Positions 23,953-32,949 of a DNA stretch of 64,000 nucleotides are shown here, in pieces. A model generated the notes under the pieces. It was not told where the DNA came from, searched no databases, and worked only from the letters and a program-made list of their open reading frames with translations. Both the position numbers and the translations under genes were made by a program. Numbering within the stretch: the stretch's first letter is position 1; each line of letters opens with the position of its first letter. Source of the stretch: JANQSP01 sp965226095 (GTDB lineage Bacteria; Bdellovibrionota; Bdellovibrionia; Bdellovibrionales; UBA1609); NCBI GenBank assembly GCA_965226095.1, contig OZ245336.1:1302001-1366000 (forward strand), given 5' to 3'.

Positions 23953-25178
23953 AATTCTTTTACCTCATTGGATACTTTCTTTAACACCTGTTCATTTTCC
24001 ACATTGTTTAAAGCTTGATCTATCCAATTTGCTATTAATGACATTTCTGCTTCTTTCATGCCTCTGGTGGTGACAGCCGGTGTACCAATACGAATGCCAC
24101 TGGTCACAAAAGGAGATCGAGTTTCCCCTGGCACTGTATTTTTATTTAAAGTGATCCCTGCCACCTCCAAAGCATGTTCCGCTTGCTTACCGGTAATATT
24201 TTTATTGCTCAAATCCACCAGCATAAGATGGTTGTCTGTACCACCTGTCACCAATGCAAACCCCTTATTTATTAAAGCTTGAGCCAAGGCTTGCGCATTG
24301 GCCACTATTTGCCTGGCATATTGTTTAAACTCCTGTGTATCCACTTCCTGAAAAGCCACCGCCTTGGCGGCAATAATGTGCATCAGAGGCCCACCTTGAA
24401 TACCTGGAAATAAAGCCTTATTTAGCTTTTTACTGTGTTCCTGTTTACATAAAATCAATCCTCCCCTTGGACCTCGTAAAGTTTTATGTGTTGTGGAAGT
24501 GACAAAATCCGCATAAGGTACTGGTGAAGGATGCACTCCTCCTGCCACCAATCCGGCAAAGTGAGCCATATCCACAACCAAAACAGCTCCAACTTTATCA
24601 GCGATCTCTTTAAAAATTTTAAAATCCAAATGACGAGGGTACGCACTATGACCAGCTATCAATATTCGAGGTTTCTGCTTTAAAACCTGCTCTTCTATCT
24701 GAGAGTAATCCAATCGGTTGGTTTCTGTATTTAAACCATAGGAACAAGCTTCGAAAATAAAACCACTAAAGTTCACTGGAGAACCGTGAGTTAAATGCCC
24801 TCCATGGGACAAATCCATTCCCATAATTTTATCGCCAGGCTTGGCTACAGCAAAATACACCGCCATGTTGGCCTGAGAGCCGGAATGAGGTTGGACATTG
24901 GCATGTTCAGCTGAAAAAATTTTTTTTGCTCTTTCTATAGCCAAATCTTCACAGATGTCCACAAAAGCACAACCACCATAATACCTTTTACCAGGGTAAC
25001 CTTCTGCATATTTATTAGTTAAGATAGAACCTTGTGCTTCCAGCACCGCAGGAGACACATAGTTTTCAGAGGCAATAAGCTCTAAACCTTCTTTCTGCCG
25101 TTGAGATTCTTTTTGTATGGCAGAAAAAATTTTTTCATCTTTTTGCTTAAGTATTGTCGAGTTTTTTGATCCGCTCAC
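23925..25178 (-). CDS. glyA: Serine hydroxymethyltransferase
   Basis: A PLP enzyme interconverting serine and glycine while charging tetrahydrofolate with a one-carbon unit. 417 residues, the usual length. Signatures are EGLELIASENYVSPAVLEAQ, NKYAEGYPGKRYYGGC, NVQPHSGSQANMAVY, VVDMAHFAGLVAGG and the PLP lysine in TSTTHKTLRGPRGG (about residue 228). It overlaps the 3' end of rpiB by 32 bases and the M23 peptidase gene by 28, so the three form one operon. The rpiB-glyA pairing is common in bacteria. Confidence 0.97.
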   Translation of the reverse strand: MSGSKNSTILKQKDEKIFSAIQKESQRQKEGLELIASENYVSPAVLEAQGSILTNKYAEGYPGKRYYGGCAFVDICEDLAIERAKKIFSAEHANVQPHSGSQANMAVYFAVAKPGDKIMGMDLSHGGHLTHGSPVNFSGFIFEACSYGLNTETNRLDYSQIEEQVLKQKPRILIAGHSAYPRHLDFKIFKEIADKVGAVLVVDMAHFAGLVAGGVHPSPVPYADFVTSTTHKTLRGPRGGLILCKQEHSKKLNKALFPGIQGGPLMHIIAAKAVAFQEVDTQEFKQYARQIVANAQALAQALINKGFALVTGGTDNHLMLVDLSNKNITGKQAEHALEVAGITLNKNTVPGETRSPFVTSGIRIGTPAVTTRGMKEAEMSLIANWIDQALNNVENEQVLKKVSNEVKELCLNFPCPA

Positions 25179-25581
25179 TATGATGTCCTCCCTTAAAAGA
25201 TGCTTTCAGAAACACTTTTAACAACTGATTAGCTTTATCGAAAGAAAGAAATCGCGCACCCAAACAAAGCACATTGGCATGATTATGCTCTCTTGCCAAT
25301 CGAGCACTCTCTTCGTTCCATACGACGGCCGCTCGCACACCAGAGTATCGGTTGGCCTGCATGGCCATACCCTGCCCACTGCCACAAACCAGTACTCCAC
25401 ATTCATTTTCCTGTTTTATTGCCTGACAAAGCTTTTTGGCCTGATCCGGGTAATCACTTTTTTCCTCGCTAAAAACTCCCAAATCACTCCATTGAGTGTC
25501 AGGATTATTATCCATTAAAAATTTTTTAAGTGCAAAGCCTGCATGATCACTGGCAATCAATATTTTACTTTTTTGACTCAT
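25147..25581 (-). CDS. rpiB: Ribose-5-phosphate isomerase B
   Basis: It interconverts ribose 5-phosphate and ribulose 5-phosphate in the non-oxidative pentose phosphate pathway. The 144-residue protein has the RpiB/LacAB fold signatures: IASDHAGFALKKFL at the N-terminus, SDYPDQAKKLCQAI, VCGSGQGMAMQANRYSGVRA (catalytic Cys at about residue 66) and REHNHANVLCLGARFLS. First gene of the rpiB-glyA-M23 set, with the fatty-acid genes 33 bases upstream on the same strand. Confidence 0.95.
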   Translation of the reverse strand: MSQKSKILIASDHAGFALKKFLMDNNPDTQWSDLGVFSEEKSDYPDQAKKLCQAIKQENECGVLVCGSGQGMAMQANRYSGVRAAVVWNEESARLAREHNHANVLCLGARFLSFDKANQLLKVFLKASFKGGHHSERIKKLDNT

Positions 25582-25614
25582 TTTTATTATTCCAAAAAAT
25601 TCTACTTAGTAAGT

Positions 25615-26853
25615 TTAGTTATATTTTTCAAAAATCAAACATACATTAGTTCCACCAAAACCAAAACTGTTATTCAATACAATATTTATTTTACCTTCCC
25701 TGGATTGATGAGGTACAAAATCCAAAGCAGGTATTCCCTCTTCCAGTTTATCCAGATTGATCGTTGGAGGAACAACCTGATCCTTGAGACTTAATACGGA
25801 AAAAACACTTTCAACAGCTCCCGCCGCTCCCAAAGTATGACCTGTCATACTTTTTGTACTACTGATCCATAACTTTGAGCTATGCTCTTTAAACACATTT
25901 TGCACAGCTAGAGCTTCCACCTTATCACCAGCTGGAGTACTGGTGCCATGCGCATTGATGTAGGATACATCTTCTTTATTGACCGCCGCTGATTGCAAAG
26001 CCAGTTCCATAGCCAAACCAGCTCCTGCTCCTTCAGGATGGGGAGCCACAATATGGTGTGCATCAGATGAGGCACCATAGCCTTTTAATTTTGCCAATAT
26101 CGGCGCTCGTCTCTTTTTGGCTCTTTGTTCTTCTTCCAGAACCAAAACAGCCGCTCCTTCACTTAATATGAAACCATCTCGATCTTTATCCCAGGGACGG
26201 GAAGCCTTTTCAGGTTCTTCATTACGAGTGGATAAGGCTCTCATGGCATGAAAACCATAAAAGCTGATGGGAGATAAAACCGATTCAGCCCCCCCTGCCA
26301 ATACCACTTCACAGCGTCCCTCCTGAATCCATCTGAAAGCCTCTCCAATAGCATGCGCCGCGGACGCACAAGCTGATACTGTGGAAAAGTTAGGACCTTT
26401 CAATCCCCATTGAATGCTCATGTGTCCGGAAGCAGAATTAGCAATGATAGAAGGAATAAAAAAAGGAGAAATTCTTTTGTTATTTTCCAGATTACGAATA
26501 CTCTCTTCCATATCAGGAAGAGCACCCATTCCCACACCCATCAACACACCTGTTCGTTCTTGTAGTTTGGAATCATTTTCAAAACTTAAACCAGATTGTT
26601 CAATCGCTTGCTTGGCACTAGCCATTGCAATATGTATAAAGCGCCCTTGTTTTTTTTGATCTTTTTTAGGAACCCAATCGTCTATATTGATATCAGTAAT
26701 TTCTCCGGCAATTTGAACCGGCATGGAATCTACGGGAAAACTTTTTATTTTATGAACACCTGGAACTCCTTTTAAAGCCTGATCCCAGGTTTTTTTGACA
26801 CCGGTACCTAAGGGAGTAACAGCCCCCAAACCAGTAATAACAACACTTTTCAT
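25615..26853 (-). CDS. fabF: 3-oxoacyl-ACP synthase II
   Basis: A condensing enzyme that elongates acyl-ACP with malonyl-ACP. 412 residues. The catalytic triad is visible: Cys in STVSACASAAHAIG (about residue 164), His in NAHGTSTPAGD (about 303) and His in MTGHTLGAAGAVE (about 341). FGFGGTNVCLIF closes the protein. Its ATG overlaps the acpP stop by four bases, the standard fabG-acpP-fabF arrangement. Confidence 0.97.
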   Translation of the reverse strand: MKSVVITGLGAVTPLGTGVKKTWDQALKGVPGVHKIKSFPVDSMPVQIAGEITDINIDDWVPKKDQKKQGRFIHIAMASAKQAIEQSGLSFENDSKLQERTGVLMGVGMGALPDMEESIRNLENNKRISPFFIPSIIANSASGHMSIQWGLKGPNFSTVSACASAAHAIGEAFRWIQEGRCEVVLAGGAESVLSPISFYGFHAMRALSTRNEEPEKASRPWDKDRDGFILSEGAAVLVLEEEQRAKKRRAPILAKLKGYGASSDAHHIVAPHPEGAGAGLAMELALQSAAVNKEDVSYINAHGTSTPAGDKVEALAVQNVFKEHSSKLWISSTKSMTGHTLGAAGAVESVFSVLSLKDQVVPPTINLDKLEEGIPALDFVPHQSREGKINIVLNNSFGFGGTNVCLIFEKYN

Positions 26854-27089
26854 GAGCCTTTGTAATTTTTGTTGATGTAGTCAATGGCATCCTGAACTGT
26901 TTTAATATTTTCAGCTTCCTGATCCGGCACTTGCATGGAAAAATTATCTTCAAAAGCCATGACCAATTCTACAATGTCCATACTATCAGCGCCTAGATCG
27001 TCTACAAAAGCGCTTTCTGATTTAACTGTTTCTTTTTCCACACCCAATTGATCTACAATAATGGAAATCACTTTCTCTTTAATATCCAT
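26850..27089 (-). CDS. acpP: Acyl carrier protein
   Basis: A 79-residue acidic carrier protein. The phosphopantetheine attachment serine is Ser36 in DLGADSMDIVELVMAFE. It carries growing acyl chains for fatty-acid synthesis and for lipid A and lipoprotein assembly. It lies between fabG (60 bases upstream) and fabF (4-base overlap). Confidence 0.97.
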   Translation of the reverse strand: MDIKEKVISIIVDQLGVEKETVKSESAFVDDLGADSMDIVELVMAFEDNFSMQVPDQEAENIKTVQDAIDYINKNYKGS

Positions 27090-27149
27090 ATTTTCTCCTA
27101 AAACAAAAATATTATTTATTATTTTCTATGAAAGAGGTCAATTTTTTAT

Positions 27150-27884
27150 TTACAGAGCCAAGCCTCCATTTAAGCCAATGACTTGCCCTGTTATATAATC
27201 AGCCGTCAGAAGAAAAGCTGTAAGAGAAGCCACCTCTTGTACCTGGCCAGTTCTCTTAAGTGGTATTCTTTCTTTTAAAATTTTTTGTTGTTCATCTGTC
27301 AACTTTTGAGTCATATCTGTGTCAATAAAACCAGGAGCCAAGGCGTTGACACGAATGTTTCTACCAGCTAGTTCCAAGGCTAGAGAGCGAGTCAGTCCCT
27401 CTAAGCCGGCTTTACTGGCACAGTAGTTGGATTGTCCCGGGTTACCGGTTTGAGCTACGACTGATGAAATATTCAAAATACAACCTTGACGTTTTTTAAT
27501 CATGTATTTGGCGGCTTCTTTACAGCAATAAAAAGCGCCATACAAATTAGTTTTTAAAACTGCATCAAAATCTTCGTCTTTCATTCTGATAAGCAAATTA
27601 TCTTTGGTAATACCTGCATTATTAATCAGAGCAAAAATACTTCCAAAGTGATCGATAAATTGTGTAAAAGCATTTTGTACAGATTGAGGGTCCTGCACAT
27701 TCATTTTTAAAAGAAGATGCCCTGTTCCCTCCAACTGCTGATAAGTATTTTGTGCCTGCTCCTCATTAGAAGAATAAGTTATAGCCACTTTGGCGCCAAG
27801 TTGTGCAAGATGTTTGGCAATGCCAGCGCCAATACCACGACTGGAACCGGTAATCATGATGGTTTGATCTTTTAAAGTGTTCAT
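27150..27884 (-). CDS. fabG: 3-oxoacyl-ACP reductase
   Basis: An NADPH-dependent reductase of the short-chain dehydrogenase family, the first reduction in each elongation cycle. 244 residues. The cofactor motif is TGSSRGIGAGIA, then INNAGITKDNLL, the catalytic Ser in NISSVVAQTGNPG, Tyr and Lys in YCASKAGLEG (about 150 and 154), and FIDTDMT. It heads the fabG-acpP-fabF group. A dispersed palindromic repeat lies between it and lolD. Confidence 0.95.
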   Translation of the reverse strand: MNTLKDQTIMITGSSRGIGAGIAKHLAQLGAKVAITYSSNEEQAQNTYQQLEGTGHLLLKMNVQDPQSVQNAFTQFIDHFGSIFALINNAGITKDNLLIRMKDEDFDAVLKTNLYGAFYCCKEAAKYMIKKRQGCILNISSVVAQTGNPGQSNYCASKAGLEGLTRSLALELAGRNIRVNALAPGFIDTDMTQKLTDEQQKILKERIPLKRTGQVQEVASLTAFLLTADYITGQVIGLNGGLAL

Positions 27885-27943
27885 AATTTAAAAACTTTTA
27901 TCATTTCTTTTTATTTCTGACAATGGTTTTATAAATTTATGAA

Positions 27944-28002
27944 GTCATTCCCGCGAACGCGGGAATCTAGTGGGCTGGATGCCTGCTTTCGCAGGCATGA
28001 CA
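27944..28002. repeat. Dispersed double-palindrome repeat
   Basis: Two adjacent palindromes, ATTCCCGCG-aa-CGCGGGAAT and GCCTGC-tttc-GCAGGC, ending in atgaca. Related, more or less degenerate units occur at 15647-15675, 31518-31546, 46810-46850 and 49301-49362. Here it lies between lolD and fabG. Confidence 0.75.
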
Positions 28003-28009
28003 AACACAC

Positions 28010-28684
28010 TCAAGAAAAAAACCTTCCGTCTTTCATTTTCAACACATTAGGAAAAGCTTTGGAAAACAAAGGATCATGACTGACAGCAATTAAAGTGATG
28101 CCAAACTGTGTTCTTAAGTCCATAAAAATTTTTAAAACATGTTCTGTGTTTTTTGCATCTAAATTACCTGTGGGTTCATCGGCCAAAACAATTTCCGGCT
28201 TGTTCATCAAAGCACGAGCAATGGCCACCCGCTGCTGTTCTCCTCCACTTAACTCAGATGGAAAATGCTTTCTACGATCAGCCAAGCCTATCAACTCAGT
28301 TAAATACTCTGCCCTGTGCTTACATTCCTTAAAAGGTGTTTTATTGATTTGACCGGCAATCATAATATTTTCCAGGGCAGTAAACTCACTGAGCAGATAA
28401 TGAAATTGAAAAATAAAACCCAGCTTTTGACTTCTGAATGTAGATAAATCTTTATCCGAAGCCCGACTAAGATTTTTTTTCTGGTAAAGCACTTGACCAG
28501 AACTTGGTCGATCCAATGTACCTATCACATGAAGAAAAGTGCTTTTTCCCACACCCGATCCACCAGTAATACAAACAGCATCTTGTTTTTTTACACTGAA
28601 ATTAATATTTTTCAAAACTTCCACACGATCTTTTCCTTTAACAAAGTGTTTACTTACCGATTGTGCCCTTAATAATTCATTCAC
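28010..28684 (-). CDS. lolD: Lipoprotein-releasing ABC transporter ATPase LolD
   Basis: The ATP-hydrolysing subunit of the LolCDE complex, which extracts outer-membrane lipoproteins from the inner membrane. 224 residues. Walker A is GGSGVGKST (about residues 41-49), the Q-loop is FIFQFHYLLSEFTALENI, the signature LSGGEQQRVAIARAL, Walker B EIVLADEPTGNLD, and the H-loop histidine is in AVSHD. Its start overlaps the 3' end of the permease gene by eight bases. The many lipobox proteins in this window would be its clients. Confidence 0.92.
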   Translation of the reverse strand: MNELLRAQSVSKHFVKGKDRVEVLKNINFSVKKQDAVCITGGSGVGKSTFLHVIGTLDRPSSGQVLYQKKNLSRASDKDLSTFRSQKLGFIFQFHYLLSEFTALENIMIAGQINKTPFKECKHRAEYLTELIGLADRRKHFPSELSGGEQQRVAIARALMNKPEIVLADEPTGNLDAKNTEHVLKIFMDLRTQFGITLIAVSHDPLFSKAFPNVLKMKDGRFFS

Positions 28685-29894
28685 AAAGCAAACCCTCCCG
28701 CAACGAAAGCTTTAAAGCTCTCCAACATGGAAATAAACAAGAAAGAAGACAAATAATCTGAGAACATAAAAAAATCAATACAATATCAGAAAATCTTAAC
28801 TGAGTAATAATAGCACTCACTTTGTAAGCCTCCAGAGGAACAACAGGAATCACAGTTTGAATCCAGATTAAACCTTTAGATAAAAACCAACCAGCTACAA
28901 TCCCTAAAGTGGTCCCTGCCAAACTAATCAACATACCCTGCATAAGAAATAAATTAAAAATAAATATTTTTTTACCACCCATTACTTTCAAAATACTGAT
29001 TTCACAAATTTGATTTAAAACAGAAATGGATAAATGAGAAGATACATTAAAAGCTCCAGCAATAATTAAAATCATTAAAATAAAGAAAATAAGAAACTTT
29101 TCTTTCTGCACAGCATGAAAATAACTGGGGTGAAAGCTTTTTATAATGTTTTGCCAGTCACTGACTTTATAATTTTCACCCAACTTCATGGATAATTGGT
29201 TTCGTAATGTTTTAATTCGATTTGGTTCTTTAACAAGAACATGTAAACCGGAAATCGCTTTTGGTGTACCATTTAACTTTTGAAGCGCCTGTAATCCAGT
29301 GATGATATACCGGGAATTAAAATCATAAAATCCAAAATCAACAACACCTTCCACATAAAATGTTTGATGCTTTCTTTGAAAACTCTCCGATTGACCCATA
29401 TCCGGCAGAACAACATGAAAAGAATCACCCGGCTTTAAATTAAACTTTTTAGCAATATCTTTACCAATGACCGCAGAATTAAAATCCTTCAACTCAAAAG
29501 AACCAGTCAGCAACCGCTCATGAATTTTTAAAGTTTCATAAAATTTTTCTGAATCCACTCCCTCCATAACCACACCACTGAGCCTTCCTTCATACACTAA
29601 TAAAACCTTTAAAGATAAAAACGGAAGCCAGGATTCCATATATTTTTTTTCATCTTGTATTTTTTGTATCAAGTGTTTTTCACTAACATTATTACTTCGT
29701 TCAGTAATAATGAGATGACCAGTCATATCCACAATAGATCTCTTCACAGTTTCCTCATAACCACTATAAACAGACATAGCCAAAACCAAACTGGCTACTG
29801 CCAAAGTTAGACTGCCGATACTGATCAAAGGACTCAATCGAATAAAGTGATTTCTGGAAAGGAAAAATCGTTTAAACCATAGATAAAAATACAT
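28677..29894 (-). CDS. lolC: Lipoprotein-releasing ABC transporter permease LolC/LolE
   Basis: A 405-residue FtsX/MacB-type permease. One N-terminal transmembrane span (LISIGSLTLAVASLVLAMSV, about residues 24-43) is followed by a large periplasmic domain, then three C-terminal spans from about residue 265 (FLIFFILMILIIAGAFNVSS, LAGTTLGIVAGWFLSKGLIW, IVLIFLCSQIICLLSC). This is the LolC/E topology. Only one permease gene is present, so the complex may use one permease type twice. The family's conserved segment ISVLNQICEISILKVMGG is present. The 5' end lies 3 bases past the prfB stop. Confidence 0.88.
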   Translation of the reverse strand: MYFYLWFKRFFLSRNHFIRLSPLISIGSLTLAVASLVLAMSVYSGYEETVKRSIVDMTGHLIITERSNNVSEKHLIQKIQDEKKYMESWLPFLSLKVLLVYEGRLSGVVMEGVDSEKFYETLKIHERLLTGSFELKDFNSAVIGKDIAKKFNLKPGDSFHVVLPDMGQSESFQRKHQTFYVEGVVDFGFYDFNSRYIITGLQALQKLNGTPKAISGLHVLVKEPNRIKTLRNQLSMKLGENYKVSDWQNIIKSFHPSYFHAVQKEKFLIFFILMILIIAGAFNVSSHLSISVLNQICEISILKVMGGKKIFIFNLFLMQGMLISLAGTTLGIVAGWFLSKGLIWIQTVIPVVPLEAYKVSAIITQLRFSDIVLIFLCSQIICLLSCLFPCWRALKLSLREGLLCE

Positions 29895-29897
29895 TGC

Positions 29898-31011
29898 TTA
29901 TCTTTCTTTATTTTTTAACCAGGCAGAAATAAATACATCCAGCTGTCCACTCAATACAGCTGATGGATCACTGGCTTCCTGACCAGTACGATGATCTTTC
30001 ACCATCTGGTATGGGTGTAAAACATAAGAGCGAATTTGATTTCCCCATTCATTAGCTTTCTTTGAAGATTCCATGGAAAGTTTTTCCGTTCTTCGTTTCT
30101 CCTCTTCTTTATTATAAAGAGCCGCTTTCAACATTTTCATGGCTTGATTGCGATTCGTATGCTGGCTTCTTTGATTTTGACACTGAACCACAATATTACT
30201 TGATAAATGTGTAATACGTACAGCACTGTTGGTTTTGTTGACATGCTGACCACCAGCCCCACTGGCTCTGTAAGTATCTACCTTTATATCTTCTTCCCTA
30301 ATATTAATTTCAATCGTGTCATCCAATTCCGGCCACACAAAGACACTGGCAAAACTGGTGTGTCTTCTTGCATTTGCATCAAAAGGGCTAATACGCACCA
30401 GACGATGCACACCTGTTTCTCCCTGCAAATATCCAAAAGCAAATACACCTTTTACTAAAAATCCAACAGATCGGATACCAGCTTCTTCAGCTTCATTTAA
30501 AAAGATAATCTCCACCTGGAAGTTTTTTTGTTCAGCCCATCTGAAGTACATTCTGTGTAAAATACCTGCCCAGTCCGCCGCTTCTGTACCTCCAGCTCCA
30601 GCATGAATGGATACATAACAGTTATTTTTATCATGAGTTCCACTGAGAAAACTTTTTAGCTCCAATTTATCCAGATTCTCTGTTAACTGTGCAACATCTG
30701 TTTTTAACTCAACAAAAGATTTTTCATTTGGTTCTTGTTCTAAAATCTCCAGAAAAACAATACTTTCTTCCAACTGATCCTGAACAGATTGCCAGTCCTT
30801 AATGACTCTTTCAACTTCTGTCTTTTCCTTGGCCAATTGATTCATTTGTTGATGATTTTTCCAGACAGATGGATCCTGGCTTTTTAACTCCAGGTTTTTC
30901 AGTATCTCTATCTGCTTATCCAGATCAAAGATACCTCCGTAGATCTTGGACTTTTTGCTTCACTTTATGAAGCTGTGTTTTTATTTCCTGTATTTCTATT
31001 TCTATATTCAT
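29898..31011 (-). CDS. prfB: Peptide chain release factor 2, with programmed +1 frameshift
   Basis: RF2 recognises UGA and UAA stops and releases the peptide. The main frame (30845 downwards) carries the SGAGGQHVNKTNSAVRITH segment with the GGQ motif, and the stop-recognition region. The true start lies upstream: ATG at 31011 (MNIEIEIQEIKTQL), preceded by AGGA, reads 28 codons to an in-frame UGA at 30925-30927. The site is CTT-TGA, preceded by a GGAGG element a few bases before, the classic RF2 autoregulatory slip; after +1 slippage translation continues DLDKQIEILK into the main frame. Low RF2 favours the slip, so the protein controls its own level. An ATG at 31014 is adjacent. Confidence 0.95.
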
Positions 31012-31088
31012 CATCTATCCTATTGTTTTAAAAATGCTAAAATATCATCTTAACTATATCAATAAATCTGTTTTCTCCAGAAATGAAA

Positions 31089-31504
31089 TTATACTGCCTT
31101 CATAGCGGCCCTGGCTTCGTCATAATAAGAACCTGTTGCAGGTGACTGTGGACCACTATAGGATCGGGTTTCACTTAAGCAGCTTTAAAGGTGCTTACTA
31201 TTTTCAACTTACACTCATGATTTACTTCCATAAACTCCTCATACTTTCGCCATTCTGGTAAAGCGGCCCTGGCTTCGTCATAAGCGGCCCTGGCTTCGTC
31301 ATAAGCGGCACTGGCTTCGTAATAAGCTGTCCAAACGGCCCTGGCTTCGTCAAGAGCTTTCTTCTGTGGTAAAGAGATCCTGGCTAAGTAATAAGCGGCC
31401 CTGGCTTCGTCATAAGCGGCCCTGGCTTCGTCAGAAGCGGCCCTGGCTTCGTCATAATAAGCGGCTATGGCTTCGTCAGATTTCCCCTGTGGTAAAACGG
31501 CTGT
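31089..31504 (-). pseudogene. Relic of a protein with AYDEARA heptad repeats
   Basis: On the minus strand a stop-bounded frame without a start codon reads VLPQGKSDEAIAAYYDEARA, with about eight copies or variants of the seven-residue unit AYDEARA, then LPEWRKYEEFMEVNHECKLK and a stop after STFKAA. In another frame the text resumes, ending SYYDEARAAMKAV and a stop at 31089. So it is frameshifted and lacks a start. The DNA unit (gcggccctggcttcgtcataa on the plus strand) forms a GC-rich 21-bp minisatellite. A helical Ala-rich repeat protein is implied. The surrounding 31015-31647 interval holds nothing else except one dispersed palindrome (31518-31546). Confidence 0.6.
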
Positions 31505-31647
31505 TTAGCCTTGTTTACTGGATTCCCATTTGCACGGGAATGACGAATTTTGTAAACAAGAATATGAGAATCCATAAGAAAATCTCTTCACCAACTTTTC
31601 ATGCCTTAATATTTATGTATAAAACACTGGAAAGGGGAAATTGAATA

Positions 31648-32640
31648 ATGGAAAAAAATAAGCATTTTTTCAAAAAATATTTTAAAGACATCTTATCATT
31701 GACTGAACATACAGCTATTGCCTGTTATCCTCATATTGGATCAGGTGATAGAAATCAGGCAGATCAATATGCTGTGGATGCCATGAGACAAGTTTTTCAA
31801 AAGATGAATATTCGAGGACAAATAGTCATTGGTGAAGGAGAACGGGATAAAGCTCCTATGCTCTATATTGGTGAAAAAACCGGAAAATGGGGAGAACAGG
31901 ATCCAGAGTGGGATATTGCTGTCGATCCTCTGGAAGGCACTAACCTGTGCGCAAAAGCCATCAGCGGCGCCATCTCTGTCTTATCTATTTCCCAAAGGGG
32001 AGGACTATTTAATGCCCCTGATATTTACATGGAAAAAATCGCCGGTGGACCAGCGGCAAAAGGAGTCATTGATCTCAACAGTAGTATAGAACACAACTTA
32101 ACACAGGTATCTGAAGCATTAAACAAAAGCATAACAGATATGACAGTGGCTGTGCTGGATAGACCAAGACACGAAAAACTGATACAGAATATACGAACAA
32201 CCGGTGCTAAAGTACAGCTTATAGAAGATGGAGATCTCTCCGCTTCATTGTTAACGACAAAACTGTTCCCTACCCGCCTGTCAATAGATTTAATGATGGG
32301 TACAGGAGGAGCTCCGGAGGGAGTGTTATCCGCCAGCGCTTTAAAATGTCTGGGTGGAGATTTTCAAGGTCGATTGGTCTTTAAAAATGAAGAAGAAAAA
32401 CAAAGAGCCAACAAGATGGGTATTAATGATTTTGATAAAGTCTACAGTCAAAATGAATTGGTTAAAAAACAAGTTGTGTTTTGCGCCACTGGGGTTACCG
32501 ATGGACCATTAGTTAAAGGAGTGAAGAAATTAAAAAACAGCTGGCAAACAGAAAGTCTTTATATGGATTCTATGCAAGGACAATACTCTATCATCCGCAC
32601 TCATCATAACTTACACACCTCTAAAGAGCTTTATGAATAA
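31648..32640 (+). CDS. glpX: Fructose-1,6-bisphosphatase class II
   Basis: It dephosphorylates fructose 1,6-bisphosphate in gluconeogenesis. 330 residues, the normal GlpX length. Signatures of the metal-dependent phosphatase fold are GEGERDKAPMLYIGE (about residues 60-74), WDIAVDPLEGTNLCAKAISG (metal-binding DPLEGT), the long RLSIDLMMGTGGAPEGVLSA segment, and CATGVTDGPLVKGV near the C-terminus. A GGGG-type ribosome binding site lies just before the ATG. Its end overlaps the zinc-ribbon gene by eight bases. Confidence 0.95.
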   Translation: MEKNKHFFKKYFKDILSLTEHTAIACYPHIGSGDRNQADQYAVDAMRQVFQKMNIRGQIVIGEGERDKAPMLYIGEKTGKWGEQDPEWDIAVDPLEGTNLCAKAISGAISVLSISQRGGLFNAPDIYMEKIAGGPAAKGVIDLNSSIEHNLTQVSEALNKSITDMTVAVLDRPRHEKLIQNIRTTGAKVQLIEDGDLSASLLTTKLFPTRLSIDLMMGTGGAPEGVLSASALKCLGGDFQGRLVFKNEEEKQRANKMGINDFDKVYSQNELVKKQVVFCATGVTDGPLVKGVKKLKNSWQTESLYMDSMQGQYSIIRTHHNLHTSKELYE

Positions 32641-32935
32641 AGTTATTTGTTTTCAATGTAATCACAGCTCAGAACTCTCAACTAAAATCAGCTTTAGAGA
32701 AGAGTGCTCACATTGTGGAGCGGATATGCATGTCTGTTTAAACTGCCGCTTTTATGATACTTCTTCTTACAATGAATGCAAAGAGCCTTCTGCTGAAAAA
32801 GTACAAGATAAAGATAGAAATAATTATTGCGAATATTTTGAAGCAAATACGAATCATTCCACAAAAAACAGTTCTCATTCGGAAAAAAAGAAAAAACAAT
32901 TAACAGATGCAGAAGCTCTCTTCAAAAAGGATTAA
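32633..32935 (+). CDS. Zinc-ribbon protein of unknown function
   Basis: A 100-residue protein with three metal-binding-like cysteine pairs: CFQC near the N-terminus, ECSHCG and HVCLNCRFY (residues about 24-42), plus later NECKEP and NYCEYF. This suggests one or two zinc knuckles. The tail is highly charged (SEKKKKQLTDAEALFKKD). The start overlaps glpX by eight bases and the next gene begins 14 bases after its stop, so the three are one operon. Similar small cysteine proteins occur in deltaproteobacteria, as far as I recall. Function unknown. Confidence 0.8.
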   Translation: MNKVICFQCNHSSELSTKISFREECSHCGADMHVCLNCRFYDTSSYNECKEPSAEKVQDKDRNNYCEYFEANTNHSTKNSSHSEKKKKQLTDAEALFKKD

Positions 32936-32949
32936 AGGAATAAACTCTT

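Noticed and set aside
31262..31480. CRISPR-like repeats
   Set aside because: Irregular 21-bp minisatellite that encodes heptads; no unique spacers.
31366..31644. Plus-strand 92-codon frame (repeats of RPWLRHK)
   Set aside because: It is the antisense of the AYDEARA relic and has no ribosome binding site.
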